A stretch of 64,000 nt of DNA from Strigamia acuminata (taxonomy: Eukaryota > Arthropoda > Chilopoda > Geophilomorpha > Linotaeniidae). This document shows, in pieces, positions 24,300-36,391 of the stretch (the stretch's first letter is position 1; each line of letters opens with the position of its first letter). The DNA lies in NCBI GenBank assembly GCA_949358305.1, contig OX442317.1, positions 2,604,001-2,668,000 on the forward strand, read 5' to 3'. Both the position numbers and the translations under genes were made by a program. The notes beneath the pieces are model-generated. The model worked only from the letters and a program-made list of their open reading frames with translations, was not told the DNA's origin and made no database searches.

Positions 24300-27200
24300 T
24301 TTTTCAAAATACAATTTATTAATAAAATATTACACGATGATTGTTCCACATTGATTATTTGTTGATTATTTGTTTTACAATTACACTTTCAATTCTCGGT
24401 GAGCAGTTCTTTGCGTTCCGACGCGTCGCTATCGAGATTGATGTCGGGTCTCGTTCGATTGGCTGCGTTCAAATCAATCAAAACTGTGAACACAGGGCCA
24501 ACGCAAATCGCGAAATCCACACGCCCATCAATCAACCACGGAGTTTAAATAAATGAATAAACAAATAATTTAATAAATGAACAATGCCGACACTGCGGAA
24601 GCATGTTTCCGAACGTTTCGGTGCCGACGCGCATTCGTGAGTAAAGCGCATGTCGACTTACCGGCGAGATCGCGTCACCCGTTAATAGTACGCGCGTTTG
24701 AACGCGGCCTAGTGCGCGACGAGGCGCGCAATGCGGGGTAGAAGAGCGGGCATCGTTTCCACCGCGTATTACGACATTTACGGGGGCGGGTCGCAGGGAT
24801 AAATTAACACGAGTCGAATCGAATCGAATCAACCCGACAGGAGCTTTTTTTGGAACAATTTGTCGGGGCTGCCGGCGCTCGTCCGTCGACACCAGCTGCC
24901 CCTATTTGCCGCGAATGCGACCCTTTGCACGACCCTTTGTACCGTGCAAACCGGCACTGGTTTGGCCGATGACAACACAGGATAGATTAAAAGTGATGAG
25001 ACAAATCCACCACCGGAACCCTCCGGATATCCGCGAGGACCCGGAACGGTCTGAAACCGTTTGTTTGTTTGTTTGTCTGTTTGTTTGTAAATCCATCGAA
25101 CGTAGTGACGAAAACTCACTTCTCCTACGCTGGCGCGTCGAGTACAATGGGATGAAAATAAAATCGTAAACCAATAGAGGCGTTCGTGGCCTCGTTTCGC
25201 GCAACACTTGTCACCGATTTCTATTCTTTTATTTAACTCGACACGATCGTTTGCGCGCGGGATTTGACGCCCGTTCACGTGACCCGTAATCTGCGTCCTT
25301 TAATGGACGCCAAAAATGTTCGCCTGATGCGACGGTAGCGCGTTCTGGCGGCAATTTAGCGCAATGAAGCGCAATCACGGCGGACCAGAGAGAGAGAGAA
25401 AGAGAAATCGACACGACTCGACGGGAACTTATTTTTGGAACAAATTTATTGGGGCTGCCGTCACCAGCTGCCCCGTATGCCCGTATGCCGATGCAATAGA
25501 GAAAACACTTTTTACAACGCATAAATGACATCTACTCCACCACGAACACCCCGAGGGTATTGAGACACAAAAAGGACGAAACAGGTCCGTTTAAGCGCTC
25601 AGCGCTTGATGGCTCCTTGTTCGAAACAAGTGTGTCTGGTCTGGGTTTGAAAATGTCCGCAGAGTCGGTCGAATCCAACGACAACAACTGCGTCGCCGGG
25701 GATGGTGCGAGGCGTCCGGAAGCCAGTTCTAAAATGTAAAATGTAATTTATTTTCAATTTTTTTGTTGGGATCGACCCCAACGAAGATAATCTCATTAAA
25801 CAATGGAGCACGAACCGCGAAACTGATCCCATGGTCGGGAAATCGAACTCCAGTCGTCCGCCCATCGTCGATCGCCAGGTATCTTTAAGCGATAAACATG
25901 TCGCGCCTCGAGAGTTCGTGGATCTGATCTGATCTGACTTAATCTGACCTGGATCGAACCCGAATTTGAATCTTAATTTTACGTATTTTTTAGCGTTTCA
26001 ACATTACGTCAGTTTCCTTTTATTAAACAATTATACTTTTAATTTTCGTCGATAGTTATTTGCATTCCGACGCGTTGCTATCGAATTTGACGTCGGGTCT
26101 CGGTCGACTGGCTGCGTTCAAGTCAGAATTGCGAACACGGGACCAATACACAGGCCGCCGTAACGCTAAAAATGAGTGGACCTTTCCGCAATTTGCACAC
26201 CACGAGGTCTGAATAGATGAATTAATAAATAAGTAAACGAATAAACAAATAAATAAACAATGCCGACGCCGTAGAAACGTGTAGAAGCTTGTTTCTGGAC
26301 GTTTCAGTGCCGGTGCGCATCCGTGAGTAAAGTGTGCGTCGATTTAGCGGCGTGATCGCGTCACCCTTAATTGTACGCGCGTTTAAATGCGATCTAATGC
26401 GCGATGAGGCGCGCAATACGGGGTAGAAGAGCGGGGCATTGTTTCCACCGCGTAGATCGCAGAGATAAATTAACACGATACGAATCGAATCGAATCAACT
26501 CGACAGGAGCTTTATTTGAAACAATGTGTCGGGGCTGCCGGCGCTCGTCGGCGCCAACTGCCCCTATTTGTCGCGAACGCGACCCTCCGACCATTCGCGT
26601 CTGGCCAGTGACGACGCAGAATAAAACGAGCGCAATCAAACCGATGCCGCACACCGGAACCCTCCGGATATCCGCGAGGGCCCGGAACGCTCGCTCTGAG
26701 AATGTTCGCAAAGTCCGGTCGAGCGCAATCTCAAAAACTCGCGTCGATTACATGGTGCGAGACAACCGGAAAAGAAAAAAAAATATATAAAACGGCGGAT
26801 TTTCCACAAAATCTTTGTTCCAGTAGGTCGCTGCGAGGATAATCTAATTATTGGTCGGAACACAAATCGCGGAACCGACTCCAAGATCAGGAAATTAAAC
26901 TTTGATCGTTTTCCCTATTATGCACATTTTTTGTTCCGAGTGGCAATGTCCGGTACGCGCGCGTACGTCCCCTCCCTCTTTCTACCCGGACACCGAGACC
27001 CGGTGGACGATAGGTTGTGTGGACACTCGGATATTCGGGGTTCGGTCCTTTGCATTTATTCATAATGAAGACTCTTCTTACGTACAACTTAGCGTTATTT
27101 TTTTTCCCGCGTGTATTGTTTGCCGTCGACATGTTTAAAGTGCGTGCCGACTCGATCAGCGACCAAATAAGCGGAGTTGTAAACCCACGCCAAATTGAAC

Positions 27201-27685
27201 GACTGCGGAAATATCGTCGCCAGTCCACGCATGCTCCACTTGATTACTTACTTACTCACCCACTCACTCGCTTTCTCTCGCTCTCACTCTCGCTCTCGCC
27301 CTCGCTCTCGTCGACACCACGTTGCAGTGAAGCACGAAGCTTCGTTTCAATTGTCGCCATTTTTAAATCGGGCTAGAGCCGGGCAAAGACAGTTTGCGTT
27401 TGCAGTTGCGTGTTTAGTTTCGTTTCGTTAAACGTGAGTGAGCGAGCGAGTGAACGAGCGAATGAGCCAAGTGTTTTGTGGTATCATTTGTCAATTATTC
27501 CCGCCCAATTATGCACGTATTGTATCCGTAAGCGCTGCGCGCAGAAAAAATTTGTTTGTTTGGTTATTGTTGCTAACAGAAAATGAAGCTCAATTTAATA
27601 ACCCATTTGTTTTTTTTTTTTTTGTTTTTTTTTTTTTCTTTTTCTTTTGATTTTATCTATCGCGTTTTTTTCTTTTTCAGAGACC

Positions 27686-28368
27686 ATGATGACAGGAACA
27701 TGGAAGGTGAAAGGGGAAGGGGAGACATCGTCCATCTCGGCGCCCGTTCTCCGTGCGACGCGGACTAGAACCACATCGCCGTCGTCGACTGCCGCTATCG
27801 CGTCGGTACCGCTCGATCCCGCTTTGTCCAAGCGTCCAGGCAGGCAGAAAAGGAGTAAACTGACGCTGATCAAGAGGGTACGCGCCACGTCTTGGGTTTT
27901 ATTTATTTGCTTATTCTCTTTTTTTTTTTTCTCCCTTTCCCTTTCCAGTCGCGAAGAGAGACATCATTGCCGCCGCCGTCTTCACCTTCGGTGCTGCGGG
28001 AAGAGAGATTGGCAACAAGGGTCGAGGCGGTGATAACAGAAAAAATGGAGAATGTGGTGAAGAATGTGGTGAAGAATGTGGCGGAGAATGTGGCGGAGAA
28101 TGTGGTGGAGAAGGTTATGGCGAAGCGAATGGAGAAGGTGTTGGCGGAGCAACTGGACAAAGTGGTTGCGGAGCGAATGGAGAAAGCGGCGAGATGGCGG
28201 GAAAAGAAGACGAAGACGTTGTGCGTGTTGAAGTCGGTGGGGAAGAAGCTAGAGGCGGTGCAGGCGGAGGTGAAGGAAATGGAGATGGACATGGTGGACA
28301 TGATGGAGGAGGAAGATGGCTGTGGTTACGAAGGACTCGATGATAACGGCGATGAAAAGGAGTGGTAG
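27686..28368 (+). CDS. Two-exon small coiled-coil protein (family member 2)
   Basis: Exons 27686-27877 and 27949-28368 join in phase 0 across a 71-bp intron into about 203 residues. The first 64 residues are Ser/Thr/Arg-rich with a basic end (RSKLTLIKR). The second exon is a long coiled coil with repeated NVxENV and KRMEKVxAE units and an acidic tail ending DEKEW. Layout and intron phase match the genes at 12392 and 33225. The ATG follows closely after a TTTTTCAG acceptor, so a 5' leader intron is likely. Function unknown. Confidence 0.68.
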
Positions 28369-30619
28369 GGAGAAGGGGTGATGGGCCTTGAAGACGATGG
28401 TTACGATGTGACCGACAGTGACCACAACCAAGATTCTATCAAATAAATAGATAAATAAATTGACAAGTGTACTCATAATTGTTGTATAGATTCCTTCGAT
28501 CGAATAAACATTGTTTTAATATAGTTGTCACGGTTCATACTTTGGCGAAAGCATGTCTGGCGATGGCAAGGGGCGCACGAGTGGCTACTCGCATGCCGTC
28601 CCCTGGGACATGCAGACTCGCTCTCGGACCTCAGGACTCATATTGTCGCCTGGCTCGCGTAGACAGCGTAGACAGCGATGGGGCAAGAAGTCTGGGAGAT
28701 AGATAAAGTTAAAATCTGAAACTGCAAATTTTTCACAAAACAATTTGTTTCAATCGGTCCCAACGACGATAATCTAATTAACAGTTGGAGCGCAAACCAC
28801 GAAACCGATTCGACGATTGTGGGATTAAACTTTCATTGTCTTCCATGGGTATTTTTTATTCCACAGGGTGTCCCACGCGCGCGTGTCTACTCCTTTCTCT
28901 TTTCTTCGTCCGGGGACCCATTTCCAATCGAACTTTTTTTTTGTCCGGCGCCCAAAAGCCCGGACAGATCCACGAAATCCGCAGCAAAATCACGAGCTTG
29001 GGGTCGGCGTATAGGTCGCACAGCATCTCCCGAGGATTAAATATATAAACAATTAAACTAGTGTTTTTGCACAATTATTTGGAACAAACAATCGCTATAA
29101 CCAAACAATACCAACGCTGTGGAAGCGTACGGGAGCGCGTATCTGAACATCCCGGCACCAATGTACCACCATGAACGCGACACCCTTAACGATACGTGCG
29201 TTTAAATGTGACCCAATGCGCGATAAGACACGTGACGCATCATTTTCACCACGTATTGTGACATTTACGAAATTTACGGTATTTACGGGATGAGTGAAGG
29301 AATCTAATCAACTCGATCTTATTTTGGAACAAGTTATTGGGGGCTGCCAATGCTGGCTGCCCGTATTCTGCGTGGCGAGAAGATAGGACCCCGTCCTTTT
29401 TGCGCGCCAATACCCTCGGAATGTTTGTGGTGGAGTGGTCCCTACTCTGAAGTAAGCGTGTCTGGTCTCGATCGACCTAGAGGCGCTTGCAAATCCACCG
29501 AACGCAATGACACAAACTCACGTCGAAAGCGATGGCGCGAGACGCCGGAAAGACAAAATTAAAATATGAAACGACGGATATTTTGCAAAACTCTTATTCT
29601 AGTCGGTCACTGCGAAGGTAATCTTAGTGACGACCGAAGTACGGGGGTAGATTTTATTCTGTTTTGTGTCTGTCTGGTACCGATCACCCACCCATCACCC
29701 ACCCATCTCCGATCATCGGGCACCTATGAGCGATAAACGCTCCCCTCCACGCTTGGCATGTCGCGCCTCGACAGTTCGCGGATCGAACCTGAATTCGAAT
29801 CCGAATTTTGCGTTCTCTTTATCGTTTCAACGTTACGAGGGTTTCTTTTTATCAAAAACAATTACATTTTCAATTCTCGTCGGTAATTAACTGCGTTCCG
29901 GGCACTTTGCGGACGTTTATCCACGTTGACAAACATCATCGTCGACGCCCAATTCGAAAACCCGTGTCACACTCACCCGCATCGCATCACGCGCGTCATC
30001 GCGTGTAGGAACGCGCGTATCGAAAACAACGTTGTGGGAGCTTGGATTTATTTTGGAACAATTTGTCGGGGCTGTCGGCGCGCATCGGTCGCCAACTGCC
30101 CCGTGTTCTCCGACGAACCCACTTTGGAGTGTTTTTTGACGAACCAGGGAGTGTTCGTGGCGGAGCAGAACAACCGTATCAAATCGATTCAGGAAATTGT
30201 GACCGAAACCCTCGGATCTCCATGATGGCTCGAAGCGAACGAATTCAAAGTGTCTGCAAACTCGTCGAACGCGATTATACAAACTCACATCGTCTACGAT
30301 GGTGCAACGTGTACTGCGAGTTGAAATTAAAATGGTAAACCGATCGGGGCGTTCGCGATCTTCGACTCAGACGGCACCCAATTCGATAATCTAATTAATC
30401 GTTGGGGCACTCGTCGTGGAATTAGTTCCACTGTCGATAAATCGATTTATATATTTCAAGGATTTTTATTTAACTCCGCGCGAGCGCCTGTGTGATGTAA
30501 TTTCTCACAACCGCCACGCCATCTGACGTAACCCGTGTCTCATTTGCATCCAAATCAAGTTCAGACACGATACAAGACTGTTTTCCGCGTCTCGTTGGCG
30601 TTCCTCGCAACATTGAACC
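28369..30619. other. Repeat-module DNA between genes
   Basis: It contains hairpin copies near 29329 and 30046 plus module-3 and module-4 sequence. No gene is supported; small open frames here recur in other module copies with frame changes and are not coding. Confidence 0.55.
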
Positions 30620-31163
30620 ATGTTCCAGGTAATTCCAGAAACAGATACGAATTGTTTCGTATAATTTTTAATCTAAAACTTCTCTTATTCAGCCGAAACC
30701 GCTTGAACCCACGAACGAACATCCCTTGCTCAAGGTGAAGATAGGGAATCTCGCGCGTAATGCCCTGGTAATCGAGTGGTCGCGCTTCTGCGCCATCGAC
30801 GAACGTTTATTCGAAGAAACGGGCTACCCTCGGGACAGTATCCGCGAACTAGACGACGACGACGATAGACACCGGTACCTAAAAAACATCGTTGGTGACC
30901 ATTTCCAAATAATTGGACAGATCAAGATGAACGTCGAGTGGGTGAATCGAGGCACCGAAACCAACTTCATCGTCGTGACGAAAGAAAGAACTCTCGTCTT
31001 GGGGATGCGTTTCCTTTGGGACTCGAATATGTCTTGCGCGCGGTTTGATCGATTCTTCAAAGACCGTAAACTTGGCGTCACCATCCCATTCGAGTATGGA
31101 TTTGTTCCATGGACAAATTTGTACTTTGTCGAATATCCAGATAAAATGTACAAGTGTCAATAA
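30620..31163 (+). CDS. Retropepsin-like protein with altered active site, two exons
   Basis: A short exon (30620-30628, MFQ) joins in phase 0 to 30693-31163 and gives about 159 residues. The order of features follows a retroviral-type aspartic protease monomer: a KVKIGN strand, the position of the active-site loop, an IDERLFEETG helix, a flap-like region, GQIKMNVEW and FIVVTKE strands, then LVLGMRFL, matching the conserved LG..FL end. Where the family has D-T/S-G-A this protein has IEWSRF, so the catalytic aspartate and glycine are absent and it is probably not a protease. It may be a domesticated, inactive copy. It is not the same sequence as the protease in pol at 52 kb. The next gene on this strand is 4 kb away. 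Confidence 0.55.
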
Positions 31164-33224
31164 ATGGCAATCCTATGTGTGAATGGGGTAAAAAATGTGG
31201 GAAAAAAATGTTATACAAATAAATAACTGTCGTTTTCGCGTAACTTTTTCGGCGTTATTCCACCATATAATCGTCGCTTCAATGTATCGTTGTTTCATCG
31301 TTTCGTTTTATTCCGTTTTATTTGTTTATTTGTTTTTATTTTTATTTTTATTTATTTATTTATTTTATTTTATTTTTTTTTTTTTTTTATAACATTCTGC
31401 AAACTGTAAAAACTGTAAAAACTTTAAATATAGATATTTCAGTGAACAGCGAGTTTGTTTTTATTTTAGACTAGATGGGATACCTGGGTCGAAACGAATT
31501 AGGTCGAAACGGGATTTCGACTTTAGTCATTTCGACCTTAGTATGGAATCCCGGGTGCTCATAGTATTCGAAAATTAAGTAAAGTAAAGTAAAGTTTAGT
31601 CATCTTCTTTGGATATTTTTTTTACTCCGTTTGGCGTCTTGCGCGCGCGCTTGTTTGCTCCCTTCTCCCTTCTCCGCCTCGAATTTCGTCCCCGGTCGGT
31701 CGTTTTCACCCGACACCCAAAAGTCCAATCCCGACGAACGGATCCACGAATTCCGTCGTGAAATCGCGAACACGTCGTCAACGCACAGGCCACGCGCGTA
31801 TCACGAGGAACAAATAAATAAACAATTAAATGGGTGTTTTTGCACAATTATTTGAAATAAACACGCTTTATAGGTGTGTCTGTCTGTGGGCTTATTTTGG
31901 AACAAGTTGTTGGGGCTGCCGACACTCGTCGGTGCCAGCTGCCCCGCATTCACCGTAGGTGAGGCGCTCGTTGCCGCAATGGTCGCCGCAATGGTCGCCG
32001 GAATGTTCGTGGTGGAGCAGAACACCCGTGGGTGGGAAATACCGTTTCAAATCGATTCAGGAAATTTCGACCGAAACCCTCGGATCTCCATGATGGCTCG
32101 AAGCGAACGAATTCAAAGTGTATGCAAACTCGTCGAACGCGATTATACAAACTCGCATCGTCTACGATGGTGCAACGTGTACTGCGAGTTGAAATTAAAA
32201 TGGTAAACCGATCGGGGCGTTCGCGATCTTCGACTCAGACGGCACCCAATTCGATAATCTAATTAATCGTTGGGGCACTCGTCGTGGAATTAGTTCCACT
32301 GTCGATAAATCGATTTATATATTTCAAGGACTTTTATTCAACTCCGCTCGAGCGTTTGTGCGCAGGACTTTGTACCTGGTCACGTGGCCTGTAATGTAAT
32401 TTCCCAGAACCGCCACGCCACCCGACGTAAGCCGTGCCCTTCGATGGACGCCAAAGTGTCCATTCGATGCGGATTTTTGCGTTTCCCGCGTTAAAAGGTG
32501 TCCTATAAATTCCGAAACCAAGTTAATCTTGATTTACTTGTCTACGTGGATCTCCCCATATATTTTGTTTTCCAATTTCAATGTGGGAAAGTTTGTCGGT
32601 TGCAATTTTTCTCGCGCGCACGGCAATCACGAAAAAATCTCCGACGGTAACGCACTCTGACGGTAATTGTTTTAAATTAAAAAAAAAAAAAATTAGATAG
32701 ATAGATAGATAGATAGATAGGATAAAAATTAAAACAAAATAAAGAAGGGTTGAATTTCTCGGACCATCATCATTGTCGCCCAGCAGTCAGTCAGTCTCTT
32801 TCTTTCCTTTTTTCTGCACAAAGCAAACGTAAGATCGCGGAAGCGAGACTCGAACCCAGAGTCCACGGCTCCATGCGGCAGGTAGTCCTGCCCACTCGAC
32901 CACTCTGGGTCGATTATAAATTGTGCTAAAATATAGAAAAGAAGAGAAACAGATAAATAAATAAAATAAATAAAATAAAGACGTATATTTAATCACCCGA
33001 TGAGATGTTTTTTTTACAATGAGAAACAAAATATACGCAATATAAACAAACAATACGAGACAATGAGATGGGGGATTGTTGTTTTTATCCCATAAGAGTT
33101 GTGTCACATCTTTGACAATTGAAAAAAAAAAAAAAATAAATGAATAAATAAAATTAAAAACAAAAACAAAAACTAAATCAATCAAACAAACAAACAAACG
33201 AGAGTGGGAATAAACCGTCTCCTC
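31164..33224. other. Repeat-module DNA, no gene
   Basis: It holds a TTTTA-rich tract near 31310-31390, a short self-complementary block around GGTCGAAAC and TTTCGACC at 31485-31550, a hairpin copy near 31891, a near duplicate (32063-32335) of 30205-30470, a (TAGA)n run near 32696-32720, a tRNA-like element and AT-rich sequence. Confidence 0.55.
32830..32912 (-). repeat. tRNA-like element (second SINE-type copy)
   Basis: On the minus strand an A-box-like TGGTCGAGTGGGCAG is followed by a B box GGTTCGAGTC. It aligns with the element at 11511-11594 (shared GGTCGAGTGGG, CCGCC, GGAG.CGT and GGTTCGAGTCTCG). No stable acceptor stem was found. Confidence 0.55.
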
Positions 33225-33816
33225 TTATAATTCCATCGAAAGATCGGAACCACCAATTGCCTCTTCAGCGCCTTCGTCATCATCGTCGTCAACGACATCC
33301 TCTATCCAACCCATCGTTCCCTCCATCGCCTTCCACCATTTTTCCTCTGCTTCTTCAAATGTTTTCTCAAATTCCTCCATCGTCGCCTTCACCATTTTCT
33401 TGAGTCTTTGTTCCGTCCTGTCTATCAACTCCTCAATTCTCTCCTCTAGTCCCTCCATCATTTTTTCGACCCTTTCCTCCGTCGCCGCCATTGCCGTCTC
33501 CTGGACCTTCGTCTGTCTTCGACCGAGCGACTGGAGAAAGAGAGAAAAGAACGAATAAAAATAAAAAAAAAAATAAAAAAAAAAAAAAGGTCAAATAAAA
33601 AAGACAAAAGAGTAAATATCGGAATGGGACACATACCCCCTTGATCTTCGTGGGATCATTAGTTTTTCGCTCGCGTGCATCATGCACGGAACTACTGGCG
33701 GCGCTCAAGTTTGGCGTGTGGCTCCACGCCTCCATGAAGTCGATGCGTTCCAAAAGGACGACGGGTGACAGGTGCGACTTTGTGGACGGCTTTTCTCCTC
33801 TCTTTCCTTTTTCCAT
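33225..33816 (-). CDS. Two-exon small coiled-coil protein (family member 3)
   Basis: Exon 1 (33637-33816) and exon 2 (33225-33530) join in phase 0 across a 106-bp intron and encode about 161 residues, almost the same length as the 162-residue gene at 12392-12953. The N-terminal 60 residues are Lys/Ser-rich; exon 2 is a Glu/Met/Lys coiled coil with EERIEEL- and EEFEKTF-like heptads, then a poly-Asp stretch and the ending SDLSMEL, comparable to SDGSMEY in the paralogue. The intron is T-rich on the sense strand. Function unknown. Confidence 0.68.
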
Positions 33817-33990
33817 ATTTTCTTCGATGTGAAAAAAAAGATAAAAATTAAAATCGCAACAAAAAGAACCAAAACGTGGGACGTCGAATAAAACATCCGC
33901 GCACATATTGTTCGCGCAAGTCTACGCGCGTACATGTACGTGTTGGACGTGGTACATTTGATGCCTACCGCGGAACAATGCGAGAAAACA

Positions 33991-34106
33991 CGAGAAAATA
34001 CGAAGTTCTCGTATTTTCTCGGTTTTACTTCCATTTGGTTAATTCTTACCTTTGGTTTCAATACAATTTATCTTATTTCAGAAGTCTGCGAGACACATAT
34101 AAAAAG

Positions 34107-34138
<32 letters not shown>

Positions 34139-34333
34139 GTTTATTTCTAATTAAATGAGAAAAATCTTATATATAGGCTTAACCCACCATGCAATAAGAA
34201 ACAGACGAAAAAATCTTCTTTTTATTCGTGTCTTGTAGTTTTCTGAAATGAGATAAATTGCATTGAAACGTAACATAAGAATTAATCAAATGAAAGCAAA
34301 ACCGAGAAAAAGTGAGAATCTTGTATTTTCTCG
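33991..34333. repeat. Inverted repeat, ~127-bp arms
   Basis: The left arm (33991-34117) and the reverse complement of the right arm (34206-34333) share an ordered series of matches: CGAGAAAATAC, TTCTC, TTTTCTCGGTTTT, TTAATTCTTA, TTTCAAT.CAATTTATCT, ATTTCAGAA, AAAAAGAAGATTTTT. Identity looks to be around 80-85 percent. The ~90-bp centre has a T run. It resembles a fold-back element or a MITE pair. Confidence 0.7.
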
Positions 34334-34884
34334 TTGTACGACAAAGTCGGTTCGCGTTACACGAGTTTTTCAAAGTACCGTGGCCCTGGTACACGATACC
34401 GTCTCGGTTTTAAAACGGCACCGCGGTCCCGACGCTCACCTGCCGCAAAAAGCAATGCAGTCCAGGGCCGCGAACCGCGTGTAAAAACGCCAACTGACGA
34501 GTGTTTACCGGGAAAATGGTTAATTTACCTCTAATCGTTCCACTTGTTCACTTGTTCACGACACGGGGTCCACACTACTGATGGCGATGCGCGCGAGTGA
34601 TTCGACGCGGCATCTGGCGACAACCATGGAATCCCGCGCGTGATGCGACGTTGTTTGTTTATTTTTGTCTATTTTATTTATTTATTTGTTTATTTATATA
34701 TTTATGTTTATTTGTTTATTCATCTATTTGTTTCACGATGCTTTCAAATTTTTATTTTTTTGTAACTCCGCTCACCAAGCAGCGTCGTTATCGAAATCCG
34801 CCATACCTGACCGCTGATTCCGCGCCGCCACGTGCTTCGCTGCTGAGCAAGTTGAAAGTATTTATGCCGTTTATCTATTTATCA

Positions 34885-34917
<33 letters not shown>

Positions 34918-35180
34918 CCAATCAACCAATTGACAACGACAACAATTGTTTCAACAATCCGACCATTCGTCCGCTTGTGTCTAAACGAGTGGAAGCGTGG
35001 AGAGGCGCGGAATTCGTCGCCATATTCTCGCTTGCCAGAAATGAAAAGAGAATAATTCGGTTTATCATTGTTTGATTGATCTGTGGTTTTATTCACCTTC
35101 CTTTCCTTTTCATTGATTGTGTTTTGCTGTTCAATTCTCGTTTGTATTTAATTTACGGTAATCTAATTTTTACATTTCAG
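34334..35180. other. Unassigned sequence upstream of the repeat-exon gene
   Basis: It contains GTACCGTGGCCC and ACCGCGGTCCC palindromic bits like those near 3330, TTTA/TTTG runs near 34670-34730 and a (TCTA)n run near 34885-34915. A possible exon reading RRYRNPPYLTADSAPP lies at about 34782-34860 but cannot be joined in phase with confidence. Confidence 0.45.
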
Positions 35181-36068
35181 ATGGAGAACGGAAAGAACGT
35201 CATCTGGGGTGAAGTGCGCCCGGGCACGAGGTGAGAGTGGTTGGTCGATCGATTGGTTTTATTTATTCGACACATTTTATTTTATTTCATTTTATTTTTA
35301 TTTTATTTTTAAGGGGCCCATCGCGATTGTCGTTTGGGAAAAAGAACGTGAATAACCCCATCATTTGGGGTGAAATGCGCCCGGGCACGAGGTGAGAGTG
35401 GTTGGTCGATCGATTGGTTTTATTTATTCGACACATTTTATTTTATTTCATTTTATTTTTATTTTATTTTTAAGGGGCCCATCGCGATTGTCGTTTGGGA
35501 AAAAGAACGTGAATAACCCCATCATTTGGGGTGAAATGCGCCCGGGCACAAGGTGAGAGTGATTGGTCGATCGATTGGTTTTATTTATTTGACACTTTTT
35601 ATTTCATTCTATTTTATTTTTATTTTATTTTTAAGGGGTTCGTCGCGATCGCCACCTTCGACGAGGTCGCCGCAGACCATCTATGTGCGGCCCGGGGAAT
35701 TTGGTAATAACATATTCTTCGGGCCGAGGCGCTATGTGCCAGAGTGAGTAAAGCAATTTATGGTCGATTCGTCGGTCGCGATTTGATTAATCATTTTTTT
35801 TTTTTTCCATAGTAACTTACCATGGTTGCCACCTATGCGTGCCAATAATTTCCAATGCAACAGGCGCCACGCGCGGGATCGCCCAACACCACCGACGCAT
35901 GGGTGGTCGGATATCCCAAGATCCACCCGAAACTATGTGTTTCAATTCTGCACAACTTGCTACCAGTTTGGTGGTTGCAACCCGTTCGTCACCAGTTACC
36001 AGTCACCAGTCACCCGCGACCGCCACCAGTTCGTCGCGCTATATCTACCTGTCCAGTTAGTTAATTAA
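35181..36068 (+). CDS. Protein built from duplicated 26-residue exons, five exons
   Basis: Exons 35181-35230 (50 nt), 35314-35391 (78 nt), 35475-35552 (78 nt), 35636-35743 (108 nt) and 35813-36068 join in phase 2 throughout into about 189 residues. Exons 2 and 3 are almost identical and encode GPSRLSFGKKNV plus NPIIWGEMRPGT; exon 1 carries the second half of the same unit (VIWGEVRPGT). The last exon has a Cys cluster (QCNRRH, FCTTCYQFGGCNPF) that could bind a metal. The introns between the copies are also repeated. The gene at 40642-41343 shares the 50-nt first exon and 78-nt phase-2 repeat exons. Function unknown. Confidence 0.65.
35314..35635 (+). repeat. 161-bp tandem exon-intron duplication
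   Basis: The unit AAG plus a 78-nt exon plus an 83-bp intron repeats with an exact 161-bp step (acceptors ending at 35313, 35474 and 35635). The two full units differ at very few positions, so the duplication is recent. The intron and donor part also extends back to the first exon near 35198. Confidence 0.85.
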
Positions 36069-36100
36069 TTATTCTTTTTATCATTCTTTTTTTTTTTTTT

Positions 36101-36146
36101 TGTTTGTTTGTTTGTTTGTTTGTTTGTTTGTTTGTTTGTTTGTTTG
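36101..36146 (+). repeat. (TTTG)n microsatellite
   Basis: Eleven or so TTTG units followed by a short (TA)n, located between the repeat-exon gene and the thymidine kinase gene. The surrounding 36069-36391 holds no gene. Confidence 0.9.
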
Positions 36147-36391
36147 ATATATATATATATACATATATTTTTTTTTCTTCCTCTTAGTGGGACATCGTTA
36201 TCAAACGTAGCGCCATCGGCGTAATTTTTCATTTTTTATTGTATTTTGTTCGTTTGTGGTTTATAATTTAAATAAAAATTGAATTTGAGATAAGTGGCCA
36301 CGATTGATTGGGTTTATTTGATCGCAAAAAAAAAAAAAATTTAATTCGAATGAATCTATCGGTGTTAAAAACGACACGACCGGTTTGTTAG

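Noticed and set aside
30042-32206. Two plus-strand frames sharing a 40-residue C-terminal end
   Set aside because: They lie over repeat modules including the hairpin; further copies lose the frame, so shared sequence reflects DNA duplication.
35314-35635. CRISPR-like or satellite array
   Set aside because: The regular 161-bp step is explained by exon-intron duplication; unit size and coding phase do not fit a CRISPR array.
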